From Paramacrobiotus metropolitanus (lineage: Eukaryota > Tardigrada > Eutardigrada > Parachela > Macrobiotidae), in assembly GCF_019649055.1 (NCBI RefSeq), contig NW_026570324.1:248001-312000 (forward strand): a DNA stretch of 64,000 nucleotides, given 5' to 3'. Positions 1-10,779 of the stretch are shown here, piece after piece; within the stretch, counting starts at the first letter, position 1, and each line of letters begins with the position of its first letter. A program made the position numbers and the translations under genes. The notes beneath the pieces are model-generated. The model was given only the letters and a program-made list of their open reading frames with translations. It searched no databases and was not told the origin of the DNA.

Positions 1-25
1 GTTTCGTTGTGTTTTCTCTATGCAG

Positions 26-61
26 CGTGAGCGCTTCTCCGAGATGGTGGAGATGCGTTAA
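26..61 (+). CDS. possible terminal exon of a gene starting left of the window
   Basis: A pyrimidine-rich stretch ending in TGCAG (to position 25) is followed by an open frame of 11 codons (RERFSEMVEMR) and a TAA at 59-61. This has the form of a last exon with a good acceptor. The peptide is charged and too short to assign to a family, so the call rests on the splice acceptor and stop only. Confidence 0.25.
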   Translation, partial: RERFSEMVEMR

Positions 62-785
62 GATCCCTGTCATTCCCTTACTTTTGCTTAACTTTTGCAC
101 TCGATAACGGCGTTCTATCACACACGCCGTGACACGGAAGTTCTTCTCCTTCAGTGGAGGTCCCAGCTCATCAGTGACAGCTAGCGGAGGAGAATCCCCA
201 ACAGCACTAGAAGCAAGGAGCGTCGCTGGTTCGGAAGGCACGCGGCCGCCAGCACGGAGAAGAACCGCGGATTGCGCGCAAACAGTGGTAGGCATTAGAG
301 CCAATAGATTTGAGTTGAAGGATTAATTCCTATTTCTTCTTCTGAGTTATCGGATTAATTCCATTAGTTTTATAAGTGAGGTGAACGCTTTTGAAAACGA
401 GGAAGAAAAAGCGACCGATTGATCGCAACGAAAATGAAGAAGGTCTTAGTCGTCGTAGTGGATGGCAAAGTCGTAAGAGTTATCGTTACAGATATCCAGA
501 CAGTCTATCTGGATGATATTCTGTTGTAAGAAGAGGAACGATTGTTCCATATTGGGATTGTTATTATATTATTGGTAATAATTAAAAGTATCGACGGTTG
601 AAGAATAATCGTAAGAGAGCGCTTCTCTTCTCCGAGCTTCTCTGAGAAATAATAGCCCGCACTTCATGATATTATATTAGTTAACCAACATTTAGTGCAG
701 CACTGTTAAAACGTGCATTTATGGACAGTGGCGATAGTCACAAGTGGCAGAGATTCTAAGCAGAGCATTGCGCAAACCACCGCAG
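62..785. other. intergenic, no supported gene
   Basis: No family could be recognised here. There is a 31-codon frame at 434-529 (starting MKKVLVVVVDG) and a 65-codon frame at 129-326. Both lack a recognisable domain and neither has convincing splice context, so neither is called. Confidence 0.4.
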
Positions 786-1284
786 CTAATAAAATGTCGC
801 CTTGAAATGCAGTTTCCGGATCAGACAGTATTCTTCGATACCACAGAAACGCAGGCAATCCACTTTTTCGTAATCTGTATTATTAACCTTTCGAATGGTC
901 AGTATGCTCAAGTTATGAAAGTTTTTCACGGAGACTTTCCCTGACTCGTATACCGTCTTTCGGTCGAAGAGGCGGTCGCGATAACGCCATACCAGGCTCG
1001 TTGGTGGGAAGTCGTGACATACGCCGTGCTCGCTCTGTAGCTGCATTCCATGACAATATCCTTCCCTAGTGGGACGTGTTGCACTGGTCCGGGAGGGAAA
1101 GACACTTCTTTTCGCACTGTACCGCGTGTAATGTAGTTCCCTGTTTCAGAACGGAATGGTAAAAGCATCACAAGAGCCGAATTTTAGCTGGTACAATGGA
1201 CTGCGGAAGTCGGACCGGACGAGTTGTGCCATCGGCTTCGGCGGCCATATCGGTCCGCGTTAAGACACTTCCGCAGTCCATTGT
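786..1284 (-). pseudogene. frameshifted immunoglobulin-domain copy (paralogue of 2089-2622)
   Basis: The minus strand encodes the same immunoglobulin-like domain as the copy at 2089-2622, but in pieces. One frame carries the first half (VPLGKDIVMECSYRAS, about 1171-1060). The second half runs in another frame from about 1046 to 786 (FPPTSLVWRYRD, then LTIRKVNNTDYEKVDCLRFCG). Upstream, a third frame ends at a TGA near 1170 where the intact copy reads through. At least two indels relative to the paralogue therefore break it. The conserved Ig cysteines and tryptophan (DIVMEC, LVWRY, VDCLRFCG) are still visible. Either it is a decaying duplicate or there are assembly errors; two separate breaks favour decay. 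Confidence 0.55.
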
Positions 1285-1285
1285 A
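1192..1285. repeat. perfect short inverted repeat (hairpin)
   Basis: The 19-nt arm at 1192-1210 (TACAATGGACTGCGGAAGT) is perfectly complementary to 1267-1285. A second, inner pair CGGACCG (1211-1217) and CGGTCCG (1251-1257) extends it. It lies at the upstream edge of the broken Ig copy, and the intact paralogue near 2,530 lacks the full hairpin. Confidence 0.7.
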
Positions 1286-1289
1286 AGTA

Positions 1290-2088
1290 AAAGAATTATG
1301 GTTTGCGTCAAATACAAAATTATGCTTTTAAAGTCTGCTATACTGACTGACCAGTGTCCATTAGGTCAGTCGCTCACTCCACGGGTGGTATACACAATCA
1401 TCTACTTCCGCTAAAAACAGGTAGGTAGCCCTGCCTAACGACAGTTACCAAAAACCCTGGAACTTGACGAATGTTTTCAATCAAACTAAATTAACCACGC
1501 AAAACAGAAACGGAACAAAGCAGGAAAGAACTTCTTCCTGACTTCGAGTCAAAAGACGTTTCAACTAGAAACGAGTTTGTAGATTTAATTGTCGAATATC
1601 CCAAGAAGTACGTTACGTTTAGCAAATGGCATGGGCCGCTACAAGACTGTAAGATGCGACTGGTTAGGCGATGGCCTCTGACTCTGAAGAAACATTTCTT
1701 GCGCATCAGGTGTTTGTGGAAAGATGAAGTGGTGTAATTGTATCTGGGAGTGGCTGCGGCCGCCCAACGTACCAGAAATGCTGCAAGCCCTGACGACCAA
1801 TTTTCGGGAACTGTTAAATGTGGCTACACACCTACTCGCAACAGACTGTACGCGTAGAAAAGTGAAACTCGGCCAGTCGGTCTGCAGTTCATCTATTCAA
1901 ACAGGTTTGATCTAATGCATACAATCTACAGCCCACTTTCGAACAGCAAAGCGCTTAAGTTTGCGCAAGTTCCCATAAAACGAAACATCCATGATTTTTA
2001 ACTCTCCCTGATCTGGTACATCCACGGTAACACGAGCCTCGCATGTAGTAATCTACAAAATTAAGCCGTGCATATTTTAAAGTATATT
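1290..2088. other. spacer between the two Ig copies
   Basis: The first part (about 1,290-1,370) still aligns with sequence upstream of the second Ig copy, for example the shared AAGTC-GCTATACTGAC-like segment, so the duplication extends beyond the coding part. A 71-codon minus frame at 1491-1706 shows no recognisable domain. Nothing else is supported. Confidence 0.4.
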
Positions 2089-2622
2089 TCACCACCATGT
2101 CGATTTGCGAGGAAGTGTTCCTTTGACATAAAACCTCCGGACTTCGCAGTATTTTTCGATACCGCAATAACGCAGACACTCAACTCTTTCCCACGCTGTA
2201 TTAGTAACATTTCGAATGGTCAGATAGCTACGGATAAAACCGTTCTTCACCGAGATCTGTCCTGACTCGGAAACAGTGTCCTGATCGATGATACTGTCCC
2301 GATAACGCCACACCAGGCTTGTGGCCGGAAAGTTGTGACAGGAGCCAATGGAGCTGCCCGTGTAGGCGCAGTCTATAACAACGTCATTCCCCATATCAAC
2401 GTACAACTTCGTTCCAATACTACGACCAATAGCATCAACCATTTCGTTTCCAGCTGCATCACGCGTACTGTAATTCTCATTTTCGAAAGCTGCAAACATC
2501 ACACGCTTAGGCTTAAGTTGCGGCCGGTACAAAACGGTTTTCCCTAACGAAAAAAGCAAAAGTACGCGTGTAAAGTCGGCTGTACTGACCAGATGAAACC
2601 CTGTCCGTTCTTCTACATGCAC
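2089..2622 (-). CDS. immunoglobulin-like domain protein, probably one exon of a larger gene
   Basis: The open minus-strand frame encodes one Ig-like domain: a first cysteine in DVVIDCAY, the core tryptophan in TSLVWRYRD, then YLTIRNVTNTAWERVECLRYCG with the second cysteine and an extra CxxxC pair. An NVT sequon is present. Such domains are normally extracellular, in secreted or cell-surface recognition proteins. The frame is open to 2622 with only a GTG there. The true coding start may be a splice acceptor near 2580 (ACAG on the minus strand), so the left end of the protein is uncertain. It ends at a TGA at 2089. A short hydrophobic run (VLLLFSLG) near the N-terminus could belong to a signal peptide. 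The frameshifted paralogue lies downstream on the same strand at 786-1284. No named family was recognised. Confidence 0.55.
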   Translation of the reverse strand: MHVEERTGFHLVSTADFTRVLLLFSLGKTVLYRPQLKPKRVMFAAFENENYSTRDAAGNEMVDAIGRSIGTKLYVDMGNDVVIDCAYTGSSIGSCHNFPATSLVWRYRDSIIDQDTVSESGQISVKNGFIRSYLTIRNVTNTAWERVECLRYCGIEKYCEVRRFYVKGTLPRKSTWW

Positions 2623-3323
2623 GCGGCTTCTTTTATGAACGTAGAATGCACAGCACTACGTAATATGTTTGGAATTTTATCGAATGTTAACTTTGGGAAA
2701 TTGGAATGTTGGAATTTTAGCGACAGTTTTCTCAAGGTGTTAACTTACTGGTGCTGGTCGCTGTGCTGTTATCAAGGTGCCCACGACTAATTACTGGTCC
2801 ACACGCTGGGGCTGGTGTTTGAGCGTGAAACAAAAGTAGCGCACGAATCCAAGTTGCCACAGTCATACAGTTTCTCGCAACAAACTTCATCGATGCATCA
2901 TGTTACTCTGTCCGTTGCCGACTTTCGTTCATGCAGCATATACATTTTGACACATTTTATTGCCTAATCCACCATAACAAACACTGTCAGACTCTGAGTC
3001 GACTCAGCATGAATATCGATTCAGGTTGATTATCCCCGTATTGTGGCCATACTTACCGCTTGATATCGCTATCTGCATAGCAAGGGACAAAAGGTTCAAC
3101 GCTTCCGTTTCCAAATCGTCCTCATTGATCCAGATACTTCGACTTTTTTGATAGGCCGAAAGCAGTTTTAGGAAAGTAGAGGACCTAAACTGACATAAGA
3201 CTTTTTTAATTATAATGGACAGTCTACGAAGTCGGTTGCGTGGGAACGGTTAACAGCGGGTACATCCGGTGCGTTTGCGCGATGTCTGTATTTTATTAAA
3301 TTTCCGCTTCCCGTTTTTCGGTA
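2623..3323. other. intergenic, nothing recognised
   Basis: No coding frame longer than about 65 codons, no RNA gene and no clear repeat could be supported here. Confidence 0.4.
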
Positions 3324-3980
3324 CTACTGTAATTTCACTAAAAACATCAGAAACTTAAATGATACTCTAGTGACCCTAACAGCGACTTCCACGCCCATCC
3401 AGCGGCGGTCGAATAACAGAAACCGTTTCGTCTTAACTAGCCGCCGAAGATACTGTTTGTTCTCCGTATAGGAAATGCTGTGTTTCCCCGCTTGAATTTC
3501 TGTGCTGATGCGTTGACGTAAACACTTCGTTCCTCGCATTTCGCCAGTTTCCTGCTGCACGACCTTTCCCCGTACATTTACCACCGAATCACCGATAGCC
3601 AACCGCAATTGCAAGCCGGGCGTCGCTGAGTGAGTTCCAAAGAGATGCTGCCGGAAGTGCTTGGAGCCGTGCGCTTGGTGCTGACGGTCAGTTGCAACAT
3701 TCAGGCCGGCCTGGTGATGTCATATTACTGGAAGTATTATCCCACAAGTCCAGGTCGACGTCTACGATCGCTTCATCCCATTCTTTCTGTGCTCGCCGCA
3801 GTTCGGGAGTGGGGATTTTGTCCCGCAAGTAGCTACCATTTGGTGGTGGGTGCTGCGCAGTATTTCACCGCCTGGAAGTGTGTGATTTCGGAGACCAGAG
3901 AAGCCATGCTGAATAGGGCGAGGCCGGTCAGCTTTTCGGTGCTGGGAATGATTTGTCTTTTTCAAGAAAATTGCTAAATT
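3324..3980 (-). pseudogene. coding-like minus-strand stretch, possibly a broken gene of unknown type
   Basis: Three minus-strand frames each look protein-like in succession. About 3970-3840 contains STEKLTGLALFSMASLVSEI. About 3850-3688 contains KIPTPELRRAQKEWDEAIVD and ends in TGA. About 3710-3324 contains LRLAIGDSVVNVRGKVVQQE and ends in TAG. Their order and composition suggest one ancestral protein interrupted by frameshifts, or exons in different phases without visible introns. I do not recognise the family. It could also be a chance composition effect. Confidence 0.22.
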
Positions 3981-4769
3981 TCTGAGGATTCTAACGATAT
4001 TCAGCACGAACTGATCAGGGTCCAAGCGGTCGGGAAAGCGCCTTGTTTATAAATTTTCCCAATTATCGCCCGGATACTGCCCGTGACCCCATGTAGTAGT
4101 CGTACGGCGTACAACTATTGTTAATTTTTCATGAAACGATGCTCCAAAAGCTTTTGCAAGAAACTTGTAGGCTTGTACAGTATTTACTATTTATTCACTT
4201 GTACAGATACCTGTGGCTATACCTCTACGGATTACGTTATTTTATAGTATTTTTTACAGTGCCATTGCATTACACATAATAATAATAATACTAATAATAA
4301 TACTAATAATACATTGCATAACACAGAATAATAATAACATAATCTGTACAGCAAATTACCGGAAGTTCCGTTACACGGAATACGGTAGTGCTGCGCCGGC
4401 GGCGGTCAAGTGCGGCTGCGGTTAAACTGCGGTTAAGTGGTGCACAAGCGGGCCCACGTGGCAGTGCCGTGGTGTATGCGCTGTACGTACGTGGTTGCTT
4501 CTAAACTCGTCTGCTGCAGTCAGTGCAGTCAACTGCCAACACGCGTGTTTAAACACGAAACAACGCTGCAGCCAAGAGAGCAAAATCAGCAAATTTGGGT
4601 TAGATGTCATTAGCAAGATAAAAATGCAAGCTTGATCTTGATCTTCCTGTTCATAAAACACTAAGCACCCTGCTCCTCCATCTCGTAAAGTGTATTCTTG
4701 CACCCCACCTCCGAGAATGCCATGAGCCCATAATTCATCGTTGTGATTGCGGACGTGGACGCTGTGATC
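3981..4769. other. intergenic, with an (AAT)n microsatellite
   Basis: This is the spacer upstream of BCS1. An AAT-type simple repeat occupies about 4276-4338. In the BCS1 frame there is a stop (TAA) at 4731-4733 just upstream of the chosen start. No other gene is supported. Confidence 0.5.
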
Positions 4770-7700
4770 ATGGCCAGCAGTGTGCGCAGCATCTGCGCCG
4801 ATTTAGCCTCCTTCGTGGCCCATGACGCCTTCATCTCCGTCCGTGTGGCCGTCATCCTGCTGGCCGTCCTCATCGCGCTGGTACAGAAGCTGCTCTTCGA
4901 CGTCTCTTTATGGAGCTACTTATCCTCCTTCCTCGAGAACCCCTACTTCGGGGCCACCTTCAGTATCGTGGGGATCGGGGCGGGTCTGGCGGCGCTGCAG
5001 CAGATGTGGTCGTTGGGGCAGCATTTTTACGCCACGTACATGACGTGTAGCATTGAGATGAGCAGCGGGGATGAGAGTTTCCAGTGGGTACTGCAGTGGA
5101 TCTTCGCCAAACGCCTCACACACCCCCTGCATCTGTCCGTGGAGACGGTGTGTCAGGGGGCGCGCAGTGCGGAACGCGCCAGTCGCTTCCAGTTCGTCCC
5201 TTCAACTGGTGTGCATCATTTTCTGTACGGAGTAACACGCAACATTTTTTGTACTAGTTTTTACTAAATTTTTCGCCGTAATTTTTTCCGTACCGAATTT
5301 AACCATATTTTTCTTTAGTTTTCACAGAGTTTGTGGATTCTTTTGTTCCGTGTTCGAATTTATTTTTCTTGCGAAAAATATCCACAATTTTTTTATGAGA
5401 ACGGATGAACTGTTAACTATTATGCAGTTTTTGTTTTACAGAGTTATCCCAGAGTGAAAACTGAAATAGTTTCGAATTAATTTCGTGATAACTGTACTTG
5501 CATTAATCGCACATGAAATTATTACGGATGAATTTATTTTTTAAATTACGGACGAATGGCAGTTTATTTCTAAATTGCTTTCCACTGCGTACTGCCGAAA
5601 ATCGGAAAAAGTAACTATAATAATTGTGCTAGAGTATCACATGGATTTTTTATCGTTTTCTAGAGTTTTTAAGCGTTTGTAAAGTGCATTTTAAGACGGG
5701 AACACTTTTTTTACTTTGATTTTAATACAAAAATTTGTACACTGCCACGAATACAGTGTGAGGAAACTTTTATTAACATTATTTTATGTACTGTAATTGA
5801 CTTGGAATAATTCCATCATTCCATGAATATTTTCTTCTAAAAATGTACAAAATGAATTCTTTGGTGGCTTTTTGGCAGGTTTAAAGGGAAATGGATCCAG
5901 GTGCAGCGCAGTAAAAGCCAGAACGAGATGGCGTTCGGCTTGCGTCCGCTGGAGAAGTTGATTCTGCGCACCAGTGGCCGGGATACCGGCATCTTTCAGG
6001 AAATTCTCCAAGAAGGTACGATTGTTAGGACAATTGTTAGGATAGTCGTACTGTGTTCTTATATTAACATTTTGTTGTGCAGTTAGGTTTTTTTTTCCTT
6101 CATTCGTTCAGTAAATAATAAGTACTAAAATGTACAGTAACACAATCATTTAATGTCATTATTTGTTGTCAGATGGGAATATTTTTTCAGACTCTATGAT
6201 AAATCATTAGTTTATTTTTGTTTTACTTTGTTAAGAAAGTCTGACACGTTCGACATACAGCGGAAAGCGAAAATAATTAAACCAGCCCTGATCCATTCGT
6301 ATGCTTACGTTGCCGCCGCGGTATAGAATACCGGTAGCTAATAAAATCACAATGATGATAAAAATTGTAGGAACAAAATTAGAAATTACTAATCTGCTTT
6401 TAATTTTACCTCCATAGTGTGCGCTACCGCCAGTGCCCAGGGTTTTTTTATTATGCCAATGCACTACGAAACTCCCTGTCAAGTGTAGTTTTTGAGAAAT
6501 TAATTTGTTATATTTTTCGTTCTCGCATGATTAATTCATGTCTAGATATTAAAGAAGACCATTGGCAATGTAGTCATTATTTTGCCAACCAGAAATTACA
6601 CTTGGCACTATGTACTATAGTGGTAAAACAGATTATTTCACCAACAAGAAACTATTGATGCAGTTTATTTACCAGACATTATTGGTGCAGCTCTTGGTAA
6701 AGTAATTATTATTTTAGCGACCACAGATTATTAGCACAGTGGTTAGTTAATTACCGAATAATTATTCTTTTTCTAAACCAAAAATATTGATAAAATAAAT
6801 AAATATGACTTGAGCGCTTCTTCTCTGCATGGTTGCAGCGTTGGATTTTGTGGAGACGCGGAAGAAAGGCAAAATCACCGTGTACTGCGCGTCGGCCGGC
6901 TGCTGGGCCACCTTATCCACCCCGCTGCATAAACGGCCCCTGTCCTCCGTCATCCTGGACCAGGGCATCGCCGAGAAGCTCCTAGCTGATCTGGAGCACT
7001 TTGTCGACCACTGCGAGGTAGGGTAACTGTTGTCTTATAAAATCAGCCAAAAAAGAAACAAAATTTCATTTAATTAGCCATTTAATTATCCATTTACCTG
7101 TAGACTATTAAAAGCATCCCTTAATGAAGTTTGGCTACTCTAGTGCGATAATAATAATAATAATTAATTACAGGGAAAAATAATAACAAGAGATAACGAC
7201 AATAATAATAGTAATGATAATAACAAGAAAAAATAATATCAAGAGTTATAATGTATCCAAATAAGTAATATCAAGAGAGATATAAATAATAATTAAAAAA
7301 TAATGACAATAAATAATAATGATCATAATAATAATAGTGGTACGTGGCGCGCGGCATCCCCTACCGGCGCGGCTACCTGCTGCACGGCCCCCCGGGGACG
7401 GGGAAGACCAGCTTCATCATGGCGCTGGCCGGCTTCTTCAATCTGAACATCTGTATGCTGAATCTGAGCGAGAAGTGGCTGACGGACGACGTGTTCAACC
7501 AGCTGCTGTGTAATGCGCCGCAGGACAGTGTCTTTCTGCTGGAGGATGTCGACGCGGCGTTCTTGACGCGGGAGGGCCAGGGGAAGAGTGCTGATGCAGC
7601 CAGTAAGCAGGTTTTTTTTAGTAGAAGGAGTGGGGATTTTTTTAGAACGGTGTGTGCGTTTTTTGCGGATGGATAGAAGCGGTGGCGTTTGATGGGCTGA

Positions 7701-9540
7701 GTCGACTGACGTTCAGCGGATTTTTAAATGCCATCGATGGGGCGGCGTCAGCCGAGGGACGCATCCTGTTTATGACGACGAATTATGTGCAACGGTGAGT
7801 TTCTCCCACTCTTTTAACTGGTTTTCAATTTTGTTGACACAGTTTAATTTTTGCAGTGCAACGTAACTGAAGTATAATTTAAATGCAGTTAAAATTTTGA
7901 TAAATAATTGGTAATGAAATTTTAATGAAAAATGATAGATTTTATTCGTGATTTTCATTGGTATAGTGGAAACGTATAAAATAAAATTTGATAATTGCAG
8001 GTGTATCCAGAGCTTGATTTTGAAAATTCAGGGTTTTGATTATTGATTGGTCATCTGTTGATTTTGACAGTTTTGTTAATTATTTGCTGTTAAAATATTT
8101 TGATCTTTAATTCAAGTTGTTATTTTGAAAATTGACGTGAATTGCATTATTACGCACTTGAATACTGTGTAATGACATGCGAACGCCGGAAACGTAGCGT
8201 TGTTAATTATTAATACTGATGTACAATTGTGATCAGTATAACTGTGTAGCAAATAAAAATAAATTCGTTTGCAGGCATAAATACTTTTTTATACATAGAA
8301 ATTCAAACAAAATCCGTATTAATTTAAATAAATGCGATTTAAAAAATAAATACAGAGTAAAAATAAATAAAAAATAGGCATAAAAATAACCGCGAATTTT
8401 AAATTTTATGGATGTATTATTGTGTCTGTTTATTCTGGCGTGCTTCCTAGCTGCCAATGTCCACTAGCCATTGCACTACGAAACTAGCCGCACTGTTTAG
8501 TAGTTTGCAATCTTTTCCACTGTGTTGCCCGATAAGAATAACACGATGCAGACATTCTCTACAAATGACCTTGAAGACATTGCTGCGGTATGTTAATGCG
8601 ATGCATTCATGTCCAGCAAATAAGGAATTTTTTATAAAACGTATTTACAAATAGGTAATTGGTAAAAAATTAAAACGAAGCGCGTAGATCTATGTTCCAA
8701 AATGGCAGCATGTTTAATGTGTTGCAGAATCTGTCACTTCCTTTCGTAACAGTACGATTGGCAAGGGAAATTTTAATTCTTTGAATTCATGCTGAAAGTG
8801 AAATCTTCTATACGTGATTTTTATTAGTGGGTTAGTATAGCGTGTACATTTGGTAGTGATATATCATAGTTATTTGTAATATTTCTCATTAATTTTATAT
8901 TTACATAATTTCTTGTTGTTGTTTTAGAATTGGAAGTTTAGACGAAGATATTAAAAAATAATTAATTTAATTAGCACAGAAATACGTAAAAAATAAGTAA
9001 CTTATTATTAATTAATAATTGTTTTCTGTTTCGAAAATTCATGCGCTGTGCAGTCGACGTCGGACTTTCACAGATCCGACTTTATGGAAACACTGAGCCG
9101 TTACACTACGATAAGTGACAAATACTAAACGACTGCACACGACAATAAATCGGGTTTTGTTAATTAATTCTCCTGTACATGGATTTATGATGAGAATTGT
9201 TAAATATGTATTCGTGGGATAAGTTCTGTTGAACAAGTGTAGAAGATGAAATCGTTGTTGGGGTAGATTGGACCCGGCGCTGCTGCGGCCGGGCCGCATC
9301 GACGTGTGCCAGTACATCGGGTACGCCAGCGAGCACCAGCTGCGCCGCATGTACCGCCACTTCTACCCCGACCAGCCCCCCGAGGAGGCCGTCACCTTCG
9401 CGGCGCTGGCGCTGGACACCGCGCCGGAGATCAGTATGGCGCAGGTGCAGGGCTTGTTCCTCCTGCACAAATACGACCCGGAGAATCTCCTGCAGGATTT
9501 GAACGCCAGTCTCTCCCGAAATACTCCCGCGGTGTCCTAG
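4770..9540 (+). CDS. BCS1L: mitochondrial chaperone BCS1 (AAA ATPase), 6 exons
   Basis: BCS1 sits in the mitochondrial inner membrane and translocates the folded Rieske Fe-S protein during assembly of respiratory complex III. Exons: 4770-5224, 5879-6015, 6839-7017, 7338-7602, 7677-7794 and 9267-9540; phases close exactly to 475 aa (human protein 419 aa). The start is the first ATG after an in-frame stop at 4731. Near the N-terminus are hydrophobic segments and the family signature [17 protein letters not shown], followed by the BCS1-specific domain ([17 protein letters not shown]). The AAA module has [20 protein letters not shown] (Walker A, about residues 274-281), [10 protein letters not shown] (Walker B), [12 protein letters not shown], the sensor region [19 protein letters not shown] with the arginine finger, and the C-terminal AQVQG segment. 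All key ATPase residues are present. Introns are AT-rich, the last one 1.47 kb. Confidence 0.95.
7148..7335. repeat. AAT/ATA-rich simple repeat in BCS1 intron 3
   Basis: Degenerate runs of ATAATA fill the 3' half of the intron and run directly into the exon 4 acceptor (TAATAG at about 7337), replacing the usual pyrimidine tract. Confidence 0.7.
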
Positions 9541-9811
9541 TGTGACTGGACGGATGGTTGCTTGAAGTGTCCCTGTCCCGCTGCTGGTCAACCCCCCCCC
9601 CGGGTGGTGTACTCTTGGTTGGGGACGTGTGTGATGATTTTATTCAGTTTTTATCCGTTTGTTGCGTTGTGCCGGGTTGGAGTGGAGCGTTTTTATTTGT
9701 GTAGACACCCTGTACATCAATTTTGTTTTTTTTTTTGAAAATTCAGGATAAGCTTATGTTGAAGTGGGCATATCGATAACATGCAATGTCATGACGATCC
9801 TTGAAATGAAT

Positions 9812-9817
9812 AATAAA
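9812..9817 (+). terminator. polyadenylation signal of BCS1
   Basis: AATAAA about 270 nt downstream of the BCS1 stop codon, overlapping a second AATAAA-like hexamer. It is the first canonical signal after the gene. Confidence 0.55.
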
Positions 9818-9914
9818 TAAATCATTTTACTATAAATTCTTGCGGAGTTTACGTGAGAGAGTCGTAGCGGTTTTACTGGATGACGTTTTTCATTGAATTA
9901 CTTTTACAAGCGTG

Positions 9915-10330
9915 CTCGTACAATACACGGTACCAAAGTCGTGTACATGCAGGATGACTTGTGCGTTCGCGCATTCCAAAACACTTTTTTGCTAATTATT
10001 TTTTCATGATATTCTGTAGCCAGATGATTGTATACATTCGGCTAAACAGCATTTATACGCACAACATTCGGTTGGTGGTTATGGCCATGTTAACACGGTT
10101 GGGTTATGGCCATGTTAAATTGTTAATCATGTTAACAATTGAATTTTAATTAAGTAAACAAAAAAATTTTACAGTAAGTAAATTCGTTCAGAACTTCAGG
10201 TCATCGGGTGTACCAAAAGTCTGTTTATGCACCGATCTTCTAGCACTTGTTTTCTTATTTGAAATTGAATTGCATGAAAATCTTGAAAAACATTTTTAAA
10301 TTTGATTAGGTGTAAAAGCGTTCTTGCTAG
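9915..10330. repeat. degenerate copy of a dispersed inverted-repeat element
   Basis: The left part (ACGGTACCAAAGTCGTGTAC, then a TTCGCGCATTCCAAAACAC-like stretch and TGTAGCCAGATGATTGTATA) matches the tips of the elements at 17459 and 35840. The part around 10200-10245 (GTGTACCAAAAGTCTG, then TGCACCGATC) matches their centres near 21890. The far tip is missing or too diverged. There is no coding capacity. Confidence 0.6.
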
Positions 10331-10779
10331 TTATGTGTGTTTATGTGCAAAACAGGAAGAAGATCAGTACATAAGGCGTAAAGCACTGCTAAAAAGGGTT
10401 TGGAAGTGCGCGAGAGCGATAGTTCTCTATTATAACACACTATGTACCTAATCACTTCCCCTAAAGGCGTTGGAAAATATTGGCTGTGTAATCGAGAGCG
10501 TTTTCTCTGCCGATCGTTAGAAACCGACATAATTGAAAATTATGTGAATCGTAAACATTGCGCCAATTTGCGTGAGATGTTGGGTATCTGGCTAACTTTC
10601 GAACATGTTTGCCGATGCGTTCCTACTGAATCACGACAGCAGCATTTTTAATTAGCTTCGGTCGATCGTCTATGCTTACTATATCGCTCGTCATTCCCCA
10701 ATCGATAATCGAATAAATCTGATATAATTCGGCTAGAATCCCGACATAAGAAACCCCGAAAAAAGTTGAACACCCCGCC
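10331..10779. other. spacer downstream of the GPCR gene
   Basis: Only short unassigned frames on both strands (longest 69 codons). This region is the 3' flank of the minus-strand GPCR; no clear polyadenylation hexamer was identified. Confidence 0.35.

Noticed and set aside
129-326. 65-codon plus-strand frame near the left edge
   Set aside because: No domain, no splice or promoter context, and composition like its surroundings.
3630-3977. 115-codon plus frame
   Set aside because: It is antisense to the more protein-like minus-strand stretch, starts at GTG, and its residues fit no family.
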